Shown: one piece after another, positions 51,101 to 61,500 of the stretch | Position numbering within the stretch: position 1 is the stretch's first letter | How the letters are laid out: each line of letters begins with the position of its first letter | Assembly: GCA_029964075.1 (NCBI GenBank) | Contig: CM057140.1 | Coordinates: 10,992,643-11,056,642 of the forward strand | Source: Patiria pectinifera | Taxonomy: Eukaryota > Echinodermata > Asteroidea > Valvatida > Asterinidae | Direction of reading: 5' to 3' | DNA length: 64,000 bases | Translations under genes and position numbers: made by a program | Notes under the pieces: generated by a model | The model's database searches: none | What the model was told of the DNA's origin: nothing | What the model saw: the letters and a program-made list of their open reading frames with translations, nothing else

Positions 51101-53337
51101 GAAATTTTGGGAACGTGTTCTAAGGGCCCTCAGGCGTCTTCCTAGCAAGTTTTAAAAAATTTAATTTTTGGCCAAAATTGAAAAAAAATGTAAGGGGTTA
51201 GCCTTACATTTTTGGCAAATTTGGGTGAAAAATCGACTTTTCAAGAAACAACTCAGAAACACTTAAGGAGGCATAATAAACATACTTTCACACTCAAAAA
51301 GTGATTTTTGAAGAGATTTGGGCAAGTATAAAGGATTTATGGAGAAATATTTTTAAAAAATGTATTCAAATTACATTTTTTTGCACGCCATATTTCCTTT
51401 GAATGGCACATTTGGCGAGAGAAATGTTGGGAACGTGTTCTAAGGGCCCTCAGGCGTCTTCCTAGCAAGTTTCAATTTTTTTTTATTTTTTGGCCAAAAT
51501 TGAAAAAAATGTAAGGGGTTAGCCTTACATTTTTGGCAAATTTGGGTGAAAAATCGACTTTTCAAGAAACAACTCAGAAACACTTAAGGAGGCATAATAA
51601 ACATACTTTCATACTCGATAAGTGATTATTGAAGAGATTTGGGCAAGTATAAAGGATTTATGGAGAAATATTTTGAATAAATGTATTCAATTTACATTTT
51701 TCTGCACGCCATATTTCCTTTGAATGGCACATTTCGACAGGGAAATTTTGGGAACGTGTTCTGAGGGCCCTCAGGCATCTTCCTAGCAAGTTTCAAGCAA
51801 TTTCATTTTTTGGCCAAAATTGAAAAAAATGTAAGGGGTTAGCCTTACATTTTTGGCAAATTTGGGTGAAAAATCGACTTTTCAAGAAACAACTCAGAAA
51901 CACTTGAGGAGGCATTATAAACATACTTTCATACTCGATGAGTGATTCTTGAAGAGATTTGGGCAAGTATAAAGGATTTATGGAGAAATATTTTGAATAA
52001 ATGTATTCAATTTACATATTTGTGCACGCCATATTTCCTTTGAATGGCACATTTGGCCAGGGAAATTTTGGGAACGTGTTCTAAGGGCCCTCAGGCATCT
52101 TCCTAGCAAGTTTCAAAAAAAAATTCATTTTTTGGCGAGAATTGAAAACAATTGCAAGGGGTTAGCCTTACATTTTTGGCAAATTTGGGTGAAAAATCGA
52201 CTTTTCAGGAAACAACTCAGAAACACTTGAGGAGGCATAATAAACATACTTTCATACTCGATAAGTGATTATTGAAGGGATTTGGGCAAGTATAAAGGAT
52301 TTATGGAGAAATATGAAGGAAAAAAATATATTCAATTTACCATTTTTTGCACGCCATATTTCTTTTGAACGGCACATTTGGCCAGGGAAATTTTGGGAAC
52401 GTGTTCTATGGGCCCTCAGGCGTCTTCCTAGCAAGTTTTAAAAAAATCATTTTTTGGCCAAAATTGAAAAAAATGTAAGGGGTTAGCCTTACATTTTTGG
52501 CAAATTTGGGTGAAAAATCGACTTTTCAGGAAACAACTCAGAAACACTTTAGGATGCATAATAAACATACTTTCACACTCAACAAGTGATTTTTGAAGAG
52601 ATTTGGGCAAGTATAAAGGATTTATGGAGAAATATTTTTTTTAAATGTATTCAATTTACATTTTTCTGTACGCCATATTTACTTTGAATGGCACATTTGG
52701 CCAGGGAAATTTTGGGAACGTGTTCTAAGGGCCCTCAGGCATCTTCCTAGCAAGTTTCAAGCAATTTCATTTTTTGACCAAAATTGAAAAAAATGTAAGG
52801 GGTTAGCCTGACATTTTTTGCAAATTTGGGTGAAAAATCGACTTTTCAGGAAACAACTCAGAAACACTTAAGGAGGCATAATAAACATACTTTCATACTC
52901 GATAAGTGATTATTGAAGAGATTTGGGCAAGTATAAAGGATTTATGGAGAAATATTTTGAATAAATGTATTCAATTTACATTTTTCTGCACGCCATATTT
53001 CCTTTGAATGGCACATTTGGCCAGGGAAATTTTGGGAACGTGTTCTAAGGGCCCTCAGGCATCTTCCTAGCAAGTTTCATGCAATTTCATTTTTTGGCCA
53101 AAATTGAAAAAAATTTTGGCAAATTTGGGTGAAAAATCGACTTTTCAAGAAACAACTCAGAAACACTTAAGGAGGCATAATAAACATACTTTGATACTCG
53201 AAAAGTGATTATGGAAGAGATTTGGGCAAGTATAAAGGATTCATGTAGAAATATTTTTTTAGAAAAATGTATTCAATTTACAATTTTTTGCACGCCATAT
53301 TTCATTTGAATGGCACATTTGGTGAGAGAAATTTTCT
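39200..53337 (+). repeat. Satellite array, ~44 copies of a ~320-bp unit
   Basis: Landmark GGGAACGTGTTCTAAGGGCC recurs 44 times from about 39264 to 53036, mean spacing 320 bp, always in the same orientation. Two main variants. Type A has GAAATATGAAGG, TTCTTTTGAACGG, GGCCAGGGAA and GGCGTCTTCC. Type B has a T-run after GAAATAT, TTCCTTTGAATGG, GGCGAGAGAA and GGCATCTTCC. Seventeen units are type A, near 39822, 40780, 41742, 42687, 43648, 44290, 44931, 45573, 46535, 47175, 47816, 48457, 49098, 50060, 50382, 51026 and 52312, so dimers (~641 bp) and trimers (~960 bp) prevail. The last units (51400-53337) are the most mixed, as expected at an array edge. Open frames of 60-110 codons recur but follow from the repeat. 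Confidence 0.97.
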
Positions 53338-54155
53338 GAAGAAAATGACCTCTAACCAGAAATCAAATTGGAATGTGTTTCCGGAAAGGTAAATTTTTGA
53401 CCAAAATTTACTCAAAATTTACTCAAAATGTAAGGGTTAATGTAACGCATAGTTCTCTTGCCAGATGTACCGTTCAAAGGAATTATCAAGTGCGACAAAT
53501 TTCAAGCAATTTTTGATACATTATTTCCTTTGAATGACACATTTTGTCCAGAAATTGGGTTATAATGTTTTAAGTGTGCCTGGCAGTTTGACGCAATTCT
53601 GCTTTTGGCCAAAGATTAGGCCAAAAATAACTGCCTCATTGAAGGTAAAAAAGAATGTAGTTAAAGTTCAAAACAAAAAAGTGCCGAATAAAATTCACAA
53701 CGAAAACTGCTGCGGTCCAAGTACTTTAATGAAAGGATAGGACACAAACAAAAATTGTACAAAATGAACCAAAACAAATGACGGACTATCCACAATAAAT
53801 AAAAACCCTACAAACCGAACCACGGATATGTTTGCATGAGTTCAAATATGTACAAAAAAACATAGAATGTATTTACAATGTGGACAGAGGTTTATTACTT
53901 CAATACCACTTTTGCCAAGTGGTAAAACAGATTCCCCAATAACCCTTTTTACCTTAATTTCCTCCCTTGCTTTATTGTCCTCCCCCCCCCCCCTCAAATT
54001 TTGATGTTTCAAAACCACAACCAGTGCTTTCACTGAGCTAAAAAGTGCACAAATTTTCAATTGCTGTTTGACTGCCAGTGACTAAAATTAATCATGTAGT
54101 GTATCTAGATGCAATGTCCATGCTACTTTTGAATTACTCCCTGCAACAGAGATGT
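53338..54155. other. Array edge and intergenic sequence
   Basis: Satellite-like pieces decay until about 53560 (ATTTCCTTTGAATGACACATTT). Beyond that nothing is recognised apart from a C-run at 53982. Confidence 0.55.
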
Positions 54156-54250
54156 TTAAAGTGAGATTTGAGGCTTTGCATGGCGGAGTTACTAACGAAT
54201 GAAAGGTTTGCGGAAACATCATGTGGGAATACATGTTTTATCTTGAAACG
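54156..54250 (-). mobile_element. Partial copy of the GTTTGCGGAAAC element
   Basis: Matches the reverse complement of 29165-29255 (GATTTGAGGCTTTGCATGG, AATGAAAGGTTTGCGGAAAC), single arm only. Confidence 0.75.
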
Positions 54251-54444
54251 CTATTTTTCTGGCAAGGCAAAAGTTATTGGGTCGTTGATCACGTGTCACT
54301 GAATTATTCGTCCATACGCATGGCCCGGCCGCACCACAAATAAAAGTTCTGTTCCATTGTAAACAGAGGTTCCATTGCATGGTCACACGATTGGTGGAAA
54401 AGAACCAATCAGACGACAAGGATTTATTCAGGTGTTGTGTAAAA

Positions 54445-54597
54445 CAAATAATGAATGATTCACATTCGTGCAATGGAAAGAATAATTCCATTCGGTTACA
54501 GATGGAATGTTCCATTTCCGCCACGTGCAATGGAACATTCTATCTGTCACCTCATGACATTATTCTTTCCATTGCACTCATAAAGATTTATTATTTG
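54445..54597. repeat. Inverted repeat downstream of KDM1A
   Basis: Arms around GTGCAATGGAAAGAATAAT (54468-54486) and its complement (54558-54576), with AATGGAA motifs between. Possibly another MITE. Confidence 0.6.
54587..54592 (-). promoter_or_regulatory. Candidate KDM1A poly(A) signal
   Basis: AATAAA on the minus strand, about 595 bases after the stop. It overlaps an inverted repeat, so it is weak evidence. Confidence 0.3.
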
Positions 54598-55186
54598 CAT
54601 AATGAATGAGACATTAAACGAAAAAAAAAGTCTAACCCTTTGAATTCTGTTTTTCTATCTAGCCTTAACCTCACCAAAAGCTACAAACTCTACTGTAGTA
54701 GTAACCTGTAGTATGCATTTCTTTCCATACAAGTGTGCACAACACATGTAGTATTCTGTAATATTTGGTCCTTGACCCCCAAACAGCCCTTAGGACCTTT
54801 CTAAAGAACAAAATACCAAAAAGTGCTATACCTGCTAGGTTAATAAAAAACAATGAGTATGAAGACCTTATCAAACTCTTTATAAATGGCAGTAAAGAGA
54901 AACAACAGTGCATAAATAACGAGAGGTTTATAAAAAGCCTGTTTTAAATATCTAACCCAGAATTTCAATGGGGAACTGTGTCTCTTAACATTAACCTTCT
55001 CTCCCTTGGCAGTTTTGCAGAGACGCTTCCAGATTCCCAACACGGAATATACATTGCTTGACTTTCCAGTTTGTTAAACCTGTTTTTGCAAATATTTGAT
55101 GTTCTTGTGAAAGTCTTGTGCTAAGCAGTCCACAAAGTTAGCCCAAGAATTTTTTGACCGTAGAAATGCTCCAACATGATGTGGGT

Positions 55187-55516
55187 CTACGACGACTGAT
55201 GTGCCATGGGGGGAACCTGCCTCGGAGGGGCGTAGGGCGAGCCAAGGAACTGGTCTGCGATGCGGCCGGCTTCACGTAGCCCACTCAAGAGGGCGCCGTG
55301 CACAGTGGCCGGGTAGTTCCGGATCGTGTGCTCGCCGGCAAAGAACAGGCGGGGCATGTTGTTGGGCTGAGGGGGCGCGCCCTGGACCACCGGGGTGGGC
55401 GTGATGGGGGTGGCCATCAGGTCGTAGTCGTTACCGGAGGAGCCCGCCGCGACATAGGAGTAGGACCCTCGGGACCAGGGGTCTGCACGCCAGCGGGTTA
55501 CCACTGCTTCCTTGGG
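55187..55516 (-). CDS. KDM1A: KDM1A last exon
   Basis: Residues 523-631 and TAG at 55189-55187. [40 protein letters not shown] (FAD contacts), then [17 protein letters not shown] and a proline-rich tail. Acceptor TTTCCCAG. GC-rich. Confidence 0.97.
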   Translation of the reverse strand, partial: PKEAVVTRWRADPWSRGSYSYVAAGSSGNDYDLMATPITPTPVVQGAPPQPNNMPRLFFAGEHTIRNYPATVHGALLSGLREAGRIADQFLGSPYAPPRQVPPMAHQSS

Positions 55517-58500
55517 CTGGGAAAGGAAACATGAAATAGGTAGCAATGGAAATATTCCTGACCACAAGAATTTCGAGGTACCACTGATATATTCAGGTAG
55601 TGCATGCGACTATCCCAATGCACAAAAAAGTAAATCCTGACACGCGACTCCACTGGCTGCCATTACGTACATCAACGCTTGTAGTATGGAATTCGTGAAC
55701 AAACAGTTTATTTTTTTTTACCATTTTCAAACTCCCCAGTGGGTACACACAACTAATGTTGTTCTGACTGTACATGAACCTGTTGCATCTTTGCGTGAGC
55801 GTCAAGTCCAGCATTTCAGGCCTTCCAAGATGGCTTCCTAGTGACTTTAGCCTTTGATTTTGACACGCTCCATTTTCCCTTGAATCGTGGCTCTTTAATT
55901 GTGTTCAGGATTCATTTTCTTACAAATCAAACCAACATGGAGTTTGTACAATCCTTGCAGCTGGGCTTAGTCTAGTCAACTATTCAGAACCAGTCTACTG
56001 AGGCCATTGGCTTTATAATGCATAGGAAAGAACCAGTAAAATGAAGTTTAGAGATTTTGCTTTCTTTATATTTTGAGTACAATTGCTATGAACACGCTGG
56101 CATAAGTTATATCATGAATCAACAACAAGTTCTCCATTGGACCTTAAACAAACTTGATCTGGCAAAATCCCGCCATTATTTAAGGGAAGCTAATCACAAG
56201 TGCCCAGTTTAAATACCTGTGGAACTGTGGATGCACCAAAGATTCCCTTGAGCACCGACAGACACCTGCCGACGATGACATCGTCGCTGACGTTCTCCAT
56301 GATCTGCGCAGCTTCCCCGGCGACCAGAGCCAAGAGAACCGGCGCCTTGTACAGGTTCCAGAATAGGAAGAGCTCGCCGCGGCTGGCCGTGGTGCTGCCG
56401 ACGTGGCCAAAGAGATTGACCGAGGGGTCCCAGAACGCCTTGTCAAAACACAGCACCACCTAAAATACAGAATGAATCAATTCACTACAAAATTTAATTT
56501 AAAATTGGGCTTTGCCAGGGTTCGTCCCTTTACTTTTTTCTTCGCAAGCCAGCCGGACTAGTGAACCAGACTCTTAACGTAAAGTCTGTCACACACCAAT
56601 ATTGCACAATAGGTCAGCGTTTATCTTGGCATGATTCCTTGGCATGAAACAACTAAGAATATTTCTATTCCCCCTGGATGGGATGCCAGTCCATCGCAGG
56701 TTACTCCCCAGCTACTGCCGGTACCCATTTATACTCCTGGGTAGAGAGAGGCAAATGGGGGTGAAGCGGCTTGCCCAAGGACACAACATATGACCAGCAG
56801 CAAGATTCGAAACCTTCTGATCATGAGTCACGAACCCTAGTTCAAAGGGAATGTATACCTGTATCATGACACTTAAATTACTGAATATACCTTGTTGAGG
56901 TTGCCGTAGCCCATGCGGTGTATGGCGCTGGTCTTCCATTCCGGAAGCGGCGGCACAAACTGCACCACCGGTGGGGATTGCTTCAGCACCCCCAGGGGCA
57001 GGGTGCACACCACCGCGTCGGCCTTGTAGGTGTAGGTGCCACTTTGACCTTTGGCGCTCTGGGTCACGACCTCCACTCCTGAAATGGATCCAAAATTGCT
57101 ATTATTTGAAATACACTTTTACCTCTGAAAATTAACATCTCTAAAAATTAACCTTTTTAGCTATTTTGATAAATTGCCTTATTTTTTTCAAAAGCAAGTT
57201 ACATTGGCATCAACAACAAACCTGTGTTGCTGGTTTTAATCTGTCGGACGATGGTATTCAACTTGATGTCCAGTCCCTCGGACAGGGCAATGGGGACACA
57301 GGAGTAGCCGTTGCGGACGGTCAAGTGGCTACCGGTGAACTCAAAGTCGTCGTCCTGGTCCCAGTGCTTGAGGGAGAGGGTGGAGAGGGGCGTGGCGTTG
57401 GCAAACTCCAGGTTGGCAAAGTGCCAGTCTAGGATCTGACGGTCCCGCGACGAGAGGTAGACATCACTGGGAACAATAAGCAGGAAAAAAATGGAAAAAA
57501 AAATAGAAAGCACAAAATTAAATGACATGCAAGTTAGGTTTGCTTGGCAATTTTTGTTATCCCACTCGCGCTCGTGGAACACGGAAAAAGTAGTGCCTCA
57601 TGCTTCCCACATTCAGCCTCGTGGCATGTGAGACACGGGCGCACTACATTATTCCATGCCCACTTGCGTATGTGGGATGTTTAATATGAGTAAAAATGAG
57701 TTATTATGAAGATGTTCATTATCCTCCAGACAAATGGTGAAAAATATAGCCTCTGTCAAGCAAACATTGCTATGCAGATAACCTGGCATACATGTACCTC
57801 GGTGGATTGTTTTCCAGTTCTTGCATTTTCTCGTCCACTTCTTTCTGATTGAACACCAGTACATCATAGTCCTGTTGAAAAAAAAATTCGTCATTACTAC
57901 TTATCCTTCCAAATTCTTCACAATTCACCAGGGATTTTGGAGGATTTTGGAATATTTTAAAGGATTAAGGAAGGTAAAGACCAGTCACTGTTACTTTTCA
58001 CATATGGGGCCTGATGCAGCTAAATAAGTATGTAGGAGAAAGGGGCTGCTTCTGCTGCTGGTTAATCCTCAACTATCATTTTGGAAGCACTTTTAAAGCG
58101 TTTATATATTGTTGAGAATTATGTAGTTCCCGATTTCAAGCTGTTTTGTCGACTTTAAGCACTGACTTCTGCTGCCTGAAATAGTCTACCATTTGTTTAG
58201 TAGTGTTTAACTGTCAATCGGATTGGCATATCGGATTGGGCCATCTTGAGCATATCAGCATAATTTTTCAATCGGCCAAAAATTATATCGTTGCCGATAC
58301 ATAATTTACGGTACATGAATTTTTCTCAAAAGTTTCAAGCGATTGTAATTTTTGGTTCAATACATTTGATACATCACCAAATGTTAAACAGACAGCCAAC
58401 TGCTTACCTCCATGTCTTCGGTTTCACGCTTGTACCACAGAGCAAAGACTTACTGTGAGGCCAATAACACTAAGCATCACGATACAAACATTTGTTGTGT

Positions 58501-61500
58501 GATGCCATACTCCAGCATTCTAATGTTGCATTACGCAATTACCCAAACTGACTTTACGCATTCACATACCTTGAGGGCAGCATTCAGATCTCTCATCTTG
58601 CTGCGCACCAAGAACTCTGCGGTGATGTCTCTGGGCGTCTTGCTCTCTGACACCTCCTTGTACTGCTTGTGAAGTTCCTTGATCTTGTCTTGTAGTACCA
58701 ACAGCTGCAATAAACAATTTAAAAAAAAAACATATTTCACTGCCCTAATATTTGGTCTGCAGGTTTTGGTTAAGTCTGGAACAGACTAGATTTTTGTACC
58801 CCATTGAAGTAATACCAACAGGAACATTGACAATTTGAAGAAAAGTTTGTCCATATTTTGTCCACAGAAAATAAAATCCAGGTCTTTAGTTCTGTGAAGA
58901 ATCTCAAAGTGTAACCACACCTTTTTGTGGTGTGTTCCCTCTCTTATTATTCTTAAAAGGGTACTGTTCAAAACTTTTTGGCTGGATCTGAAGGGCAAGT
59001 CTATTATCCTCTGATTGACTAACTGACTACCTGACTGGTTTACTGACGGATTGACACAGTACACATAATGTCGTAAAGTAACCCTTTCAAATCCAAAGTC
59101 GAATTGGCAAGCCAAGGGAGGACATCAGAAACACCGTAACATTATAGACTACGGTTCTACTTCAAAAGATTCAATTTTTTGACACCTGAATGGATGAATA
59201 TTGGGGAGGCCGAAATATTTCGGAGGGTGATGGAGGAAACAGAAAGACAGCCCCTCTAACATTACCTTAGCCTGGTTTTCTTTAGTCTGTTCCTGTAGAC
59301 CGATGACCGTCCTCAAGTAATCGCTCTTCTTCTCTTTCACCTGTTTTTCTTGAAGTCTGGAAGGAAGGCACAATTTCACAAGATTTTAGTCTCAGAAAAC
59401 ATTTACAAACTGAGAACGTCTGGCAGGTCCCACAAGGAATACTGCCTGTTCTAATACGTCAGTTAGGTATTCCAGCTGCACACATGTCTATGGTGGATAT
59501 GGCGATCAAATCTTCATACTTCAATTTTTCATGCAATATAAAAGAAGACGGGAACTTATGTTCACACAAATGTTGAAGCATTCAAAACACCTTAAAGCTA
59601 TATAGTCCATCATTTGCAGCCATCCGAAAAGTAACTGGCGTAATTATTGTTGAAAAACATACTTGGTTGAAAGATAGTAAGTGGACTAAACTCCCTGTGA
59701 AATTAATCTTTCTGGCAAGCTGTCATTTTGAAGTAATTAAAGAAAGAAGGCCTTTCCATTGGTGCGTCTTAAGAAGCACCGTAGGAAATTTAAATTAGTA
59801 GTTCGTTTTGTTATTCGGCGCAGCACGCACAAGCATTGGCACGATTGCAAACGCGCGCGCGGTTGCTATAATTCGTCGGATCAGTGCGCGACTTCGCGTA
59901 TAGCTGCAATTCAAAACAATTCAAAACATGATTCAGCAACTTTTGATTTGAAATTGAGATCCTAGAATGCTGTTTTTCTCAGAATATACAGCTGAAGCTG
60001 AGCTGAAACTTCATCAGGTTAGTTGTTCAGTATCCTTCATTAGATTTTGAACGCTTTTGTTGCTTCAAACGAACAAAATGCACAAATTACAAATGATGGA
60101 CTATATCTTTAAAACATGGTGTTGTGCAAATGTTTTGACATTCTGCACTTATTGATTAAAACCCTCCTATTCCCCTGCCATGCATTTGTCTACATACTAG
60201 TGAAAAAAAAAACCAGTCGGATCACATTCATGTAAACACTGTGACCAGTCAAATTTCATCAACAGACAAAATACGTAATAATATATTACATTTATATAGC
60301 GTTGTCAATGGGCGTTTCAAAGCTCTCTCTATTTTTTAGAGACAGGTAACTGAAGATGGGCAATAACTGTTATCCCCATGGTAGATAGAGTAAAAAACTC
60401 CCCCCCCCCATAGAAGAGACCTACTCTTTTTTTAAACACAAAGATGAAAAATCAGAAAAAATGTTATGTATGATAAACAATGCACAAAATCGGTTACTCA
60501 CGTCATTTTTTTCGTAACGTGAGAAAAATGATTGTGCATCTATTTTCTTTTTATAACATCATCTTTTTTCTCTTTGGTGCTAGGTTAGGTCTAGGTATCT
60601 TCTCTACTACTATATATGGGCATAACAGTTATTAAACGTTTTCAGTAAGGTAATTACAGCCAAAGGAAACTCAAAAGTACATCAAAAATGTAACGTGAGT
60701 AACCGTGGAATTGCCCAGATGATGAAAATATGAAACAAATGGGACCTTCGGCTTCATGTCCCATCCGAAGGACGAAGCAATAATGGTAAAGTGCCTTGCC
60801 CAAGAGCACAAGCACCACGTTCCCCGTCAGGATTCGAACCCGTGTACCACGGCACACGAGTCAAACACCGTAACCATTGGATCACAGCGCCCCACTAACT
60901 GGTAGGTACATGTACAGCTGGCATATCAAACACCTGTAGTCAAACTGTGGAATTAAGTCACTTGATCGAGTTTGAGCGCCGTGATGGCGTAGCTGAATTT
61001 AAGTCCACACATTTCTTTAGTAGAATATATACAGGAAGTTCATCTCAACTGTAGATGCGGCTGTCCAAACTATAGTTGGGATGACGCCGTAGTTGTGGCG
61101 CAACTTTTCCCTTCCCCTTCCATTCCCTGATCACCATTTCCTTACTTGATGACAAGTTCCAGTGCTTGGCCCAGCGACACCGGCTTGCCGTGGATGAAGT
61201 TGAAGTCCAGTTGATGAGACATGAAGGACGTAGCCTCCAGAAGACGGTTGAACTCCCTCTCCACCATCTCATCTTTGTCTTTTGGTATCTGCGCGCAAAC
61301 AAAAACAGAGAAATCAATTCTTGACCTCCGACGATTTTTGTCTTGGCTCAAGATGTTAGTGATCTGGAATGCTTCGGCGGAGGCATCAATATTTTATAGT
61401 AGCACGCCCTCGCATGACAGGTTTTGACCATCCTATTTGCTAGTATGCTAGTATGAGCAGTTTAAAATTGATCATGTGAGGATGCCCTACACCAGCATGC

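Noticed and set aside
39776-52608. Repeated 60-110-codon open frames in the satellite on both strands (for example MIIEGIWASIKDLWRN).
   Set aside because: They recur because the unit recurs, exist on both strands, shift with single-base indels between units, and have no start context or family likeness.
39200-53337. Regular array considered as CRISPR.
   Set aside because: Units of 320 bp without short direct repeats plus unique spacers, in a eukaryotic intergenic region.
58408-58452. Longer 45-nt version of the KDM1A micro-exon using the acceptor CTCACAG.
   Set aside because: It begins with TAA in the required frame, so it would be a poison exon at best.
60770-60895. Possible tRNA gene on the minus strand.
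   Set aside because: It has an A-box-like part and a perfect B box, but I could not fold a full cloverleaf, and SINE-type sequence follows.
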